The notes beneath the pieces were generated by a model, which had not been told where the DNA came from, did no database searches, and saw only the letters and a program-made list of their open reading frames with translations. 35,000 nt of DNA from Priapulus caudatus (Eukaryota; Priapulida; Priapulimorpha; Priapulimorphida; Priapulidae). The DNA is taken from assembly GCF_000485595.1 (NCBI RefSeq), contig NW_014577073.1, positions 804,345-839,344 of the forward strand, in the 5' to 3' direction. Shown in pieces: positions 9,783 to 22,625 of the stretch; within the stretch, counting starts at the first letter, position 1; each line of letters starts with the position of its first letter. A program made the position numbers and the translations under genes.

Positions 9783-11097
9783 ACGGACTGGCGCACACGT
9801 TTATTCACGCCGCACACATTCTTGTGAACAATTCTAAACAACGATCCAAAACGATCGATCATATCGAACGTGAAATATTATTGCCTTTGTTTATTTTATC
9901 GCTCATTTCACTCCTCATATGAAGGCATAATCACTTCACCTCCCCTTTCCCAAGGTACAAAGCCAAGCGTTATTAGGGCGTTTTCAAGGCTCATAGCTCG
10001 TAAGCTAAAAGTAATTAAAGGACAATAAAGATTATTCTAAAGTTTTACTTTTTTGAGTCGTCGTTAATCTTGTAGCAGAATTTATGCTAGGTATGCAATT
10101 ATCCATAAAAACCTACTCTTGCGCAAATCTGTAATCGTTAGATATAATAGCTTCCATATATAGGCGGTCGTAAAAATATCCCATTTATAACCGCGTATTA
10201 CTCTCACAATGAAGGTTTATGGCTACTTGATTAGATGAACTCTCGGCTATCGAGAGTGCGTCGATATCGCATCGCGCGTATGCATATTTACAACTAGCGC
10301 GCCGTGTATCTACAGTGCAGCAACATTACGGTGCTAATCGAGTCGCAATGAAAACATTATATATTTAGCATGAGGCGGGATATATAGGGTAAGACACGCG
10401 TGAAAAGAAATCGGTGGTAAGTAATGGCGTGGTATGACTGCTGTGTGAAATGGCGACAATTATGACGCCTTAATGCCCATGCATTTTTAATTGCATTTAA
10501 GTATATTCGAACATATAAGCGTATTTTTAAGACACCTATGAATTTCACCGCAAAAAAGACCCCGATGCAATTCACTATTGAGTATTAATTTATTTTATTC
10601 GTCTATAATTAGCCGTAGGATACGGCGACGCATTTTTATTTCATATTTTAAGCAGTAACATGCAGTTATCACATAAATGCGCGCTCACGTGTACGCGTGT
10701 GTACGCGCGCACGGACGCACGCCCACGCGGATGCACGAACGCACGCACGGTGCTAAGAAGCACCGATATTTTCTAGTATTTATGTAGAATAAAAAAGTGT
10801 TTGAACCTCACGAGAACGCAAAACCACAAATCTGTGCAATTCACGCGTTTCCATCTCGTTTTTGTACATTGATAAAAAGGTGCATTTTGCGTTCCTTTAT
10901 GGACGCTTGAATTTTATAGGCGCGGCCGAGACAATTATATACGCGCGCATAATTAATATAGAATCAATATTTAATTACTTATTTCCAATTACGTATCACA
11001 AAAATACATCCTCGGTGCCCTTCTCGTGGATTACGCTCTCGAGTCTTCTCAAGCGGGTGTCAAGGAAACCCTTTCGAGATTACGGTTGCCATGGCAA

Positions 11098-12543
11098 CTA
11101 CGAGAAGCTTTCGGTGAGCCCCATATTTAGCTCGGGCGACAGCGGGATTACGTCATTCGTGCCCGGTATGTAAATGATGGATTGCGGAAAGCTGGACACC
11201 TTGCGCTTCTTGCCGAGATCTGTCTCTCCGGATAGCGACAGCACGCTGTGAAAGCGAGTCAAGCTGCCGCCGCCCCCGCGCAGATACTCGTTGCAGACGC
11301 CCACCGCGTGGTTGTCGGCGTCGTCGTGACTCCAGCGCCCCCTATTCGTGCGCTTCTCGTGGTTGCGGCGCGGCAGTGGCGGCGCCTGGCGGGAGAGACT
11401 GTCGACGGGCGACTCGTAAGGCGGCTGCGAGAGCACGTTGTACTGCCTGCCGCCGTTCGTCGCCGCGTACAGCGCGTCAAAATTGTTGTTCAGCGAGCAG
11501 GGGGCGCCACCGACGCCCTGCGCCGCCGACGACGCGTCGAAGTTCTTCGTGAGCATCGCTAGCGAGCTCGCCGCCTGCTTGCCGCCGCCGCTGCGCGCGC
11601 TGCGCAGACGATACAAGATGGCGACCTTGGGAGCAAAGATGGCCGCCAGCGTCGTCGTCGCCGTGAGTATCGTCGCCACGCAGACGATGAGGTCGCCGTA
11701 GCGCGCGTGCAGCATGTAGTAGCACGGCGTCCAGCCGGCCCAGACGACGACGTTGCCGACGGTTGCTACTAGCAACCAGCGCGCCTCCTTCAGGTCGCGC
11801 AGCATCACCTTGACGACGAGCGCGTACAGGAGGGTGACGAGCAGCAGGAAGCCGACGTAGGCGAGCGACGCGAGAAACGCCGCCGCGGGCACCCGCGCGC
11901 CGCCGCATGCCGCCGCCGCCACGCTGGCGCCCTCCGGCGGTCGCAACACGCCGACGCCCAGCACAACGCTCTGCGTCGACAGCGCCACCTGCACGCCGGC
12001 GACGAACACCAGGGTGAGCCACTGGTTGGCGAACGACAGCGCCCCGCCGAGTCCCAGCGAGGCGATGGCGCGAATCTGCATCGACTGCACGCAGACGATC
12101 GCGTAGCAGGCGGCGTGCGCGACGGGCAGCAGGAAGGCGCGCAGGCGACACCACGCGGCGGCGCCATCTGTCGGGCTGACGGCGAACGACAGCGCGGTGA
12201 GGTAGAGCAGTGCGATGGAGACCAACAGGGCGATCGTCAGGCCGTGGTTTCCCTTCAGACCGCGTAGCGTGCCATCGCAGATCTTACACACGATCCAGAC
12301 GAGGATCCAGAGCGCGGCGACGACGCCGAGCGCGCACGCGCAGACTAGTATCAGATTCGCCCACCAGAGGTCGACCGCGGTGAAGTAGCGGCGCATGAGC
12401 TGTAGCTTGCCGACGGTGGCCGACGTTTCGTGGTTTCCTGCGATGCAGCTGACGTTAGAGGATGCGCTAGTCAGGAGTGGCGTGAGGAACTGGGAGGACT
12501 CTGCGAGCGTCAGCCTCTGCGATGTAATGTTGTAGACTCCAAT
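11098..12543 (-). CDS. Class C receptor exon 6: juxtamembrane, 7TM and cytoplasmic tail
   Basis: Acceptor TTTCCAG|ATTGGA, phase 0; TAG stop at 11100-11098. The exon opens with IGVYNITSQRL, like the end of class C ligand domains. About 50 residues then lead to TM1 (about residues 578-604 of the whole protein). The other helices lie at about 620-640, 650-675, 693-716, 737-765, 772-796 and 800-829. TM3 starts at a cysteine (WCRLR), which normally bonds to loop 2. A 170-residue tail, rich in Ser, Asn and Arg, follows. It is very GC-rich. Confidence 0.9.
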   Translation of the reverse strand: MGVYNITSQRLTLAESSQFLTPLLTSASSNVSCIAGNHETSATVGKLQLMRRYFTAVDLWWANLILVCACALGVVAALWILVWIVCKICDGTLRGLKGNHGLTIALLVSIALLYLTALSFAVSPTDGAAAWCRLRAFLLPVAHAACYAIVCVQSMQIRAIASLGLGGALSFANQWLTLVFVAGVQVALSTQSVVLGVGVLRPPEGASVAAAACGGARVPAAAFLASLAYVGFLLLVTLLYALVVKVMLRDLKEARWLLVATVGNVVVWAGWTPCYYMLHARYGDLIVCVATILTATTTLAAIFAPKVAILYRLRSARSGGGKQAASSLAMLTKNFDASSAAQGVGGAPCSLNNNFDALYAATNGGRQYNVLSQPPYESPVDSLSRQAPPLPRRNHEKRTNRGRWSHDDADNHAVGVCNEYLRGGGGSLTRFHSVLSLSGETDLGKKRKVSSFPQSIIYIPGTNDVIPLSPELNMGLTESFS

Positions 12544-12749
12544 CTGGAAAGCAAATCGTAGACGTTGGGTTTTGCAACGATATTAATATTATATAGTTTG
12601 ATCGATATGAATTGATCGTTGAATCGGCTGGAAATCATTATATCTTGCATGTCATCTGCATCACCCATTATCGTTTATAGCATATATTATAGCAGTAGTG
12701 AATATAAACTAATTTATTTTTATTCATTCCTGATTATATACACGCGCGC

Positions 12750-12810
<61 letters not shown>

Positions 12811-12862
12811 CCACACACACACACACACACATATACAGAATATATATATATATATATCTGTG

Positions 12863-12897
<35 letters not shown>

Positions 12898-12934
12898 CGT
12901 GTTGTGTGTGTGTGTAGTGTGTGTAGTGTGTGTG

Positions 12935-13026
<92 letters not shown>

Positions 13027-13565
13027 TATACAAAATATTGTACTCATAGTCGACCTATGAACATTATTTAGTAGTAACATTATGTAAGTAACATTGTGTA
13101 GTGGTAGGATGACTGGTAATAACTATGTGATAATAGTAGTCATGCGGTTGCCTTCACGGGTCCTATAAATAGCCTTTATACAATGTCCTCTACAAGCCGG
13201 TGTTGTATATATATATATGTTTTACACTATATTGTACTCATAGTCGCTTTATACCGATTGCATCATGCCATTCCTGAATGCATGCAGTTGCAGCTCGTTC
13301 GTGTGTCGCGTGTTTGCCTCGTTCATCCAGCTCAGCACGGTCACGTCGCTGACCTCCGCCAGGAGGCGCTGCAGCTGTTCCCGACGGCCGCCGTCCATCT
13401 CACAGTCTGCTGCGCTTTTCCCGCCGCACGAGCTGCTGCTGCTGCTGCTGGTGGTGGTGGTGGTGGTGCTGCTGCTGCTGCTGGTAGTGGTGGTGGTGGT
13501 GGTGGTGGTGCTGCTGCTGGTGGTGGTGGTGGTGGTGCTGCTGCTGCTGCTTCTGGTGTTGTTGA

Positions 13566-13611
<46 letters not shown>

Positions 13612-15902
13612 ACTGTTGCTGTCGATGTCCCGAGCAAGAAGCCAGGCTAGCTTTAGCGTTGACAAGTACGCCTCGCCCGCATAGTCCTCCTCGCGGAATG
13701 CGTCTCGCATATCTCCCTCCGTCACCGCGTTGCAGTGCATGGCGTCGGCGCCGTCGCCGGATGTCCGGCACCCGTACGCTTCCCGCACGTACTCCCGGAC
13801 GACGTCGCTCGTCGGCATCTGGTCGCGCAGCCGATCGACGAAGAACCGCCGGAAGTCGTCCGCTAGAGGGCGCGGTCGTCCCGGGTCGCCGACGATGACG
13901 ATGGCGCTGGCGGGAAGGCGCGCGACGCTCGGCAGACGATCGAGCGCGATCCACGTGACGGCGGCGAGCGCATGCGCGTCACTCCGCCGCGCCGCCGCCT
14001 CCAGCTGCGTGGCCTCGGCGCCGTTCACGAACAGCAGCACAGCCTGCTGAGCAGCGCCGTCTGTCGTCAGCGTTTCGAAAAAACTCGCGAGCTCGTCGGT
14101 TTGCGGGTCGTCGCTGAAAGCGTAGACGCCGCGCACGCACAGGCCGGCGCTCTCGGCTAGTGTCCGAAACATCCGGTAGGTGGCGGCCCGCAGTGGATCT
14201 GCCGATACGAAGACAGCAGTGATCTGTCGAACTTTCAGGCTCTTCAGTAGCTGCACGATCGCCTGAACAAAGAGCAGTTAGGTAAGGAAAATGAACACGG
14301 ATCACATATTAATGCTCATATAGATGTCAAAGCAATGCCGCGATTTTATTTTACTGTTTGCTTCGGTTTAATGGACTGAATAAATGACATGATAGATTTG
14401 TTTGAATCGTTGTAGCAATTAAAGGACCGGAACTTACAAATACGAATAAATAACGGTATCGTAATAATTTCAGTAAACACTTCTAACGTTATGACGAAGG
14501 TTTTATCAAATTTACTTGAAAGGAATCCGGAATTGGTTAACCCACACGTTGATTTCCTAACAGTCATATTATGCACACATAATTATAACATGGTATCACT
14601 TATAGCTCACTAAATATATATATATATATATATACATATACATGTATACATATATATTTATTTATTTATTTACATATGTATGTAATATTACATATTATAT
14701 CATTAAAACTACAAACAACGAACTCACCTGCACTTTGTCGAAGCTGAACTGCATGTCATCTACCGACATGTTGATAGCATTACTCGCCGCAGCGCCTGTC
14801 ATTGTATAGGCGACGTTGGGCAGTCTAAGTGTATCGAGCAGGTCACTCGTTACGTCATCAACGTAGCTGCTTAGCACGCCTAGAATAACGGACCACGTGC
14901 AGTAACCATGTGACGAGAACTCAATTAACGAATACTCAACAATGATTCACTGTGGTTGAGGTAAGCAACGTCGAATTTTATCCACTTTTTAATTACTCCA
15001 TTCATGATTCATCGAACCAATTTCATAGAATTCAAGGTTCGATTGAATTAGCTCTAATGGCATCGTAAGTTCACGCGTGTTAAATCGTATAATTGATGCT
15101 TTTTTTTCGCATTTGCGTTCCTATAAACTCTTAGAACCGTCGATGCGGTTGACATTACGTATAGACTCACCAAAGAGGCGGGTCGTGTTGTGTGGTGTCG
15201 CGTGAGATCGGCATTGCGTTGCGTCGTCATACTGCTGCATGAGTCTCAACAGACCAGCGAGTTGATGGCCTGAACCCCCGCAAGCATCAACAGCGTGCAG
15301 GCCTGAAACAATGCGGGGGGGGGTTACAATTGCTCTAGTCTACTATAATTATATTACCAGTAATTAAGGACGTTGACACTAAACCGAGCGAACTAATTTG
15401 CAAGTTGTTTTTACTGGTCACGTCCCTATTTTTCTTGGTAAGTTTCGTTGTTGCCCTTACTAATGAATGTTTAGAGCCGACCTACTTTTCATAGCCGCCC
15501 TCGTTACTTATACGGGCATCATTACTGTCGCTTACAGTACAACATATAATGCCACGCGCATGAATCACCTACAAAGTGCCTTGGCCAACTTGTAGTGCAG
15601 CCTAGCATTTACATTTATGATCATGAGTGATTGCGCCGAATGAAATTGAGAACGTATGTACAGTAATGTTAACATGCAATTTCAGGAAACGGGTTTAAAT
15701 GGTCACGATTGTGAATCGTTAGCAAAAGTCGAACGTTGGTTTTGGCTCTACATATATAGGCTACAAATTACTGGATATTGCTTTGCGTGCGAATGTACTA
15801 GTACAGTCACAATGAATGTATACATACACACATTATACACGCGTACACGCGCACACTCATACACACACGCACACTCCCGCACAAACAAGCACATATACAA
15901 CA

Positions 15903-15972
<70 letters not shown>

Positions 15973-16322
15973 CACATACACAGCGCGCGCGCAACCACAA
16001 ACACAAACACAAACACAAACACAAACACAAACACAAACACAAACACAAACACACGCACGCACGCGCACGCGCACGCGCACACGCACACGCACCACGACAC
16101 ACACACGCCACTACGGCACCACGCACACGCACACGCCACACGCACACGCCACACGCACACGCACCCCCCCCACACACACACACCCACATGCCACACACAC
16201 CAGCGCGCGGCGCACACAAACACAAACCACAAACACAAACACAAACACACGCCACGCCCACGCGCCAGCCACACCGCACGCAGCACGCGCGCACGCGCAC
16301 GCACGCGCACACACGCACACGC

Positions 16323-16356
<34 letters not shown>

Positions 16357-16363
16357 CATAACA

Positions 16364-16396
<33 letters not shown>

Positions 16397-16592
16397 CACA
16401 AAACACGCTGCCACCGCGCACGCGCCACACACACACACACACACAAACACACACATACACACACCAGCGCGCGTCGGCACACAAACCAAACACAACACAA
16501 AACACAAACACAAACACCAAACACAAACACAAACACAACACAAACACAACACAAACACCGCACGCCGACCACGCCACACCCTACACACACAA

Positions 16593-16636
<44 letters not shown>

Positions 16637-17761
16637 ACACACACACACACACACCAGTACATCTGTCTTCATCTGCCTCGCTCTCTTTCCTCACAATGTT
16701 GTGACGTCTACCAGTTTTCTTGTCGTTACAATCATATCAGTCATACCAATGACGCAAAAAAAAGCATTTTGTACTTACCGGGAGTAAGGGTAAGAGTCTG
16801 TTAAAGCTCAACTGACGTATTAATATACGTAAATTTATGCCCATTCTTGTATTCAAATATAGGTATATATATAATTACACATAATAAATACACATTTTTG
16901 TTTTGGTTTTGGTAGAAGGTAGACGGTTGCCACCAGCGTTGCAGCCCAAATACATTTGATTGCAAATCCTGTGTTCATAGTTGTTCTGATTATCACGAAC
17001 AAATACAAATACAATCGTTTGCTCAATTTTCATTCCTCGAATGCATCACTATATATGCCCAGCGGAGCATCTATTTTTCGCAGGATTACTCCCACACCGC
17101 GTCATTGTAAAAATATGGTAGCAGTAGTTACAATGCCCCCCTTCCCTTCGTCGCTTGTAAACCAGTTTTGATTGCTATGAATTACGGAGACAGGAAGCTT
17201 CGATGACCCTTCATGGCGATGTCATAGCGCAGCTTTATGTTATAAGGTCAGTGTACCGGCAAGCGTGTCAGCACTTGTGTGGTCGATAATTTCATATGAT
17301 TTCATAATATGCCGAGATTATAAGCGTATAGTGCATGTCCATGATCGATGGAGGCAACATATCGGGCAACTTTAATTACTTCAGTGAGTGTGTTGTACTC
17401 TCGTGATTACAACATCGTGTGCTCACTATTGATGAAAGTTTGCAGGGAATTTCTAGGTTGCTATCCAGTCGGTCAATTTTAAAGCGCAATTTATTATTAG
17501 ATGCGTAATGCAATAGCGAGGAAAAGGCATGCTTGGATTGATGTATCTACAATACGCGAATTGTGCTGTCTACGACATATTTATTTTCATCTATAAATAG
17601 GAGTTGAGTTGTTTTATTTGAGATGTCATCGTCGACATAAGTATATCTATTTGGCTATCCCAGCCATTTTACAGCGGTATAACAATGTGCAATGTGCACA
17701 TATAGATAGGTACAAAGTAAAGTGTAAAGTTTGTGGTCTGTCCATCTGTATGCCTGTGCGC

Positions 17762-17804
<43 letters not shown>

Positions 17805-20143
17805 GCTCTCTCTCCTCTTCATGTCCGCCTGTCCGTCGCCATCTGCCTGTCTTGCCTTGTATTTTGCGCACGCCTACGCACACACGCACGCATGCACGTA
17901 CGCGCGCGCACGCACACGTACGCGCGCGCTCGCACGCACACACACACACATATATATAATATAAATATATATATATATAATGCAAGCTTAAATAACATAA
18001 CATAAATGTCATCAAAATAATGACCGGTGACAAGGTTTCATTCGCGTCTGGTATGGCTAGTATATCGCTGACACCGATACACCAATGAAGAGGGGCGAAT
18101 GTTACGGACCTGTAGCACAACGCCTGTTCAGCATCGCGGCCATTCCCATGACAAAACACCGTGCGTGTGTGTGTTAATGTACTAGTAGTTCTACGCCCCC
18201 GTAGCCCACGAGCGTACTGCCAATTTTTTGTCGCGTATCTGAAATCCTAGTCCGATTAAAACGGTACTTAAAACGTAAAACCCAGCCGGCTACAAATCGA
18301 TTGCGATCTCGGGCAACATAATTATTCACTCGTGCTTGTTACGTCATTCATTACCTATACCTGCGCGAGCGCACTGCGCCATGACACGCCGATTAGATAA
18401 GATACGGCACCACTTACGGCGATGTAAAATAGTCACGATGTCATATCGTCGGCGGCTTGGTACGTTGCCAACGTCGGCCTGCGACTCGTTTGCGGTCAGT
18501 GAATGCTATACATGCAGTAACGCGTATACGATGATCTATGTGATAGGTATACACGCTATTACGATGAGGGGATATTATGAATCGCGTGGTTGTTATGTAT
18601 TATATGATTGTTTTAATATTACAGTGTTATGTCATGTCAGTGAACCTTGATAACGGCTCACTTCATCATCTACTGCCCACCATGTATGATCCGCCCCCCC
18701 ACATATTCGAATAGCAAGTGGACCCCAAAGCACTTCCATGCGTCTCTCGGATAAATAAATGACTCGGTGTTTACATCGAGTTTTCCTATTCGGCATTCAC
18801 TCAAATAAAAACTCTATTTTTCATTGCAACCATTGCGCACGTTGGTGCGATATTCACCCAATAAAAACTAACTCATCTTAACACGCTTCCAGCTCGATAA
18901 AATGAAATCGTCGTAATCTAGACTCGGTCGAATAGATGTCCGTGTGTGGTCATGCTAACTCTTTCATTGCTAGCTAATAACTCCATCTCTCATCAACTAT
19001 TGTCTGTTAGCTATACTGCCAGCTTGATACGTGTGAACACAATATCCTTCTGATAAATATAACGGCAAAATTCCGAGCACCAGATTACATATTATGTATT
19101 ATTTCGAGATGAACAACTCCAAGATGATTCAATTTCCTATCTCCGCTCGCTCTAGACTGACGTTCTCGCTTCCCCGAACAGACTCCAACAGTCAGCCACT
19201 GCTAGAGTACTACAGGGTAATTAAGAATTTTAACCAGTGTATTCATGCAATCATTGTGCATCAACGTTGCTAATTATATATACATATAGGCAAATATTGC
19301 TAATTATGCCGTTAATGCGGATATAACCGAGGTCTCGTCACTGCACGATTTGACAAGTCTAAGAGTGTAATTACGAACTCATTTTTCATTAAAATTGCGC
19401 ATAATTAGCGTAGATTAGAAAGTAAAACGTCAAACTCATTCAGGCACGCAATTAGCTCGGCAAATGCGATTATCATTCCAATTCGTTACTGAGTTTCAGC
19501 CTTACGCAAGCTGTAAAAAGTCGCATTTTTATACCGTAGTGCCGCAGATGCGAACTAGTCTGTAACTGATTTGCGCATCAATACATGTTCATAAATTGTG
19601 TGGCGATTGATCTATCTATATAATCGCTGGGGACTTTCTCTGATGAACTCACTCATTGCTGATGGCGAGTGGGTGGCATCGCCGGATGTAATAAGGTATT
19701 AGCGATGGCCTTGCCATCTTCCGCTGCCTTACATATAGCCATTATAGATGATCAGAGCGTTGCCGACTCCGTCTCAACCTCTGCAAATTGTTTGGGCGTA
19801 CGGCACTCAGCCCGCCGTACGTATATACGTATGCTTGAGCACTGGGTGTATTAGCTGTGCTTATATTTGTGATCTTGGGACCAATGGGCCAAAGGCCAAT
19901 GGGGACGTAAAAGAACCACCGAGGGCGCAAAAAAACTCTGGCTGTGACCACCCTCAGTGCCTTTCGGCTAAAAAGCTAAACTACCTGGCTTTACCCAAGC
20001 TAGGTTACATCCCATAGCTAGCTATAGCCCAAGCTATGGCAAACAAGCAACAAGATTTCTCTGCGGCCGTCTCAGCTAAGCTGTACCGTCGATCAACGGG
20101 ACTTCGCCATGTAGCGTCGTTATCGTAGGCGTAGCCTCGCAGC

Positions 20144-20174
<31 letters not shown>

Positions 20175-22552
20175 TCTGTGTAATGCCCGTTTTGGTCTCT
20201 CCTAGGCAATTATTATTATTTTATTATTATTCGTGATCTGCGCCAGGGTTGTACGGTAGTGACAGCTAGATTTCTCGCTTCACGTTTAGAATATGAATTA
20301 GCTGCGACCACTGCTCGCCGCGACTTAGCATGAAACCATTATTGCGATATATAATATCAGGAGTGAATAATAATAGATTATTCTATTTTTATATCAGACT
20401 ATTCACTCCTGATAATATAGCATGCGCAGTCAATCCGTGCGAACTTACCCCGGTTGAGCCCGGTTGTGTCCGTATTTGCTCGTATTTGTCGTGTCGGTGC
20501 TGCGATTTGACGCGCGTCTGGCCCGAGCCTGACCCAGTCTAGTTTGATGTAGGATCAAATTTTGCAGTCTGTTCGGGGTAATAGTGATGACAGTTTGGCA
20601 GGGGGCATTATCAGGATGATACTCGCGCGAGGTTTAGTGTTAAGATGTTGATCCAGTATAGTAGTAAATTCATAATCCTATAATATGTGGGGCATTCTGA
20701 CAACGGTCTCCCGGTGTCGTTGTGTAGGCATAATTGTAAAAAATGTGGGCAGCAAACGGATTGTTTATTAAAAGGAAAATGCAACGCTCGTCATTATGCA
20801 TTAATAATTATATAATCAGTGTTAAAAGTGAAAACGCATTCACCCATATAGCTGGTGTTTGGATGTACTCGGGTCTTATAGCGTTATCAAATCCCTATAG
20901 GAAAAAAATATTAACCATGACTACGCCTTCTTACCAATGCTCAGCCCGTGCTTCTCCCGCACTCTCCTGAGAGCATAGACGGCCGCCATCATCTGCTGCA
21001 CGCCCGCAGTACTGACGACATCGCATGCAGTACTTCCATGCGTGCCAGTCTGGTTGCCACGCCGGAGCGGAAAGAGACCGCCGACGTTGAAATCGAACGC
21101 GCTGTCTCGCACCTCAATACTGCTGCTGCTGCACCACATACCTGTGATCAAATAACGGGTCTTAACGGATGTGATAGAATAACGGGTCTTAATCTATGTC
21201 CTTCACCCACGGCAACCTTCACCTGTCCGCGCTTTACCCTCTACGGCACGCAATTACGTCGAAAACACGCGAAGTCAATAGATTATCGAGTAGATGAGAA
21301 TGAGCGTCATACATTGTTATCGATCTGTTCATCGATCACGACCCAGTATTAGAAGTTCACCGGGTGACAGAGAGAGCAGCATGGTGTTTTTCATCAGCAA
21401 AACGCTTATAGATTTTTAAAATATATTTATTTATACGTGGCCGCCCGCCTGTAGCGCGGTTAGATCATCGTTTACGGTTAATCGGTGTAATAATTCTACA
21501 CCGTCGTTTTGGAAAATGGTAGCGTATTCAATGAGGCGCAAGTCGCCTATATTTCAAACAAAAACGTGAACGCATTATAATTATGTCGGAGACTTATGGT
21601 ATTCATGAATCACATTGTTATTATTTACGCTAAATTATCATTTTTTATGTTATATGATTATAGTTAATGTTGCATTATTATGATGATTTATGTGACATTG
21701 TTTATACGTATGTTTGCACTCGTATCAGAGGTCTCAATCCTATATCAGAATAATCTAGAGCATATAAATATTATACTCGCTAGGCTCTCCATACATCTCC
21801 ATGATCTAGGGATCTATGTCAGGTTAATGACATAAGTGGATGAAACTACAGTCAGCTAACATTTCATTTGTCGAATAGGATAACATCCGGATGCACAAAA
21901 AATGGCATAAATGTACACACCAGATGCTAGGTGAAGCGGTGATAGGAAGAACAACACAGCGAGACATGCCAGCATCTCTAGCAGTCTCCGGCAGCAATCG
22001 CCGTCGCTCATGTCCCTGTAAATAACCATTAATCGCAGCTTCACGTACGTGCGCAGATGCTATAAGTGCTGCGTGCATGGATGTGGTCGCAGTACATATA
22101 ACTCTTATATTCACCAGAGTATCGGGTCCACATTCACTTGGGCTGTTTCAATGATATAATGATGGTGACTTAACAAAAATTGTTTTATTTACTACAGGAT
22201 TCTTCGTTTGTGAACTGGTTAACGCCTAATAATTCCAAGTAAATGCCGTTTAAATGCACCTCTGCGACACACAGTCCCACTGCACGCACGCCACTGTGTA
22301 TAAACTCGCAGAAAAGATAGAGATCTATCATTTGGTTGTAAATGGATACAATTTGAGTTGATACACTTTCATTTTATTATTAAGACGAGCCCGAGAGTCT
22401 GTTATCGGGTCTATGCTTCCAGTGGCTCATTAAAGGAAGGCGACACGTCCGTTGCGAATAACCCCCTCGTAATGATATACCACGAAGCGAAACGTGTCGT
22501 CATTTTCAACTGTTTAGCAACTAACATATGAAATAATCCATCAATAACCAAT

Positions 22553-22625
<73 letters not shown>

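Larger units (their letters stand above)
5150..11090. other. Intergenic region between the KLF and receptor genes
   Basis: No supported gene. It holds simple repeats at 5421-5468 and 5574-5613, hairpin elements at 6774 and 6942, a 22-bp minisatellite at 9239-9609 and CGCA/CA tracts near 9640-9780 and 10,690-10,750. Short open frames (for example 8031-8216 on the minus strand) show no recognisable domain. Confidence 0.55.
15303..20934 (-). other. Receptor intron 2 (about 5.6 kb)
   Basis: I see no exon in it. It holds a CA-rich array (15,843-16,653), a TC tract (17,763-17,818), a CGCA/CA tract (17,878-17,955) and a left-hand stretch of the duplicated block (from 20,145). The rest is AT-rich sequence without recognisable features. 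Confidence 0.6.

Noticed and set aside
12619-13080. Open frames over the intronic CA/TG array
   Set aside because: Same repeat artefact, inside a receptor intron.
13265-13684. Plus-strand Leu/Val-rich frame opposite the receptor exon
   Set aside because: It is the antisense of the Asn/Ser/Thr trinucleotide tract; the minus frame has the ligand-domain motifs.
16779-16797. A 19-base microexon (minus strand) with a good GTAAGT donor, in phase with receptor exon 3
   Set aside because: The exon at 20,935-21,141 has the same phase, ends in the family-typical GLSIG and explains the N-terminal lobe. The microexon adds nothing and lies beside simple repeat.
15656-16804. Long open frames rich in His/Thr or Cys/Val on both strands
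   Set aside because: They are translations of CA/TG repeats, open in all phases on both strands, with no domain.
19669-20017. Open frame just left of R1
   Set aside because: No domain or splice context; it lies within the receptor intron.
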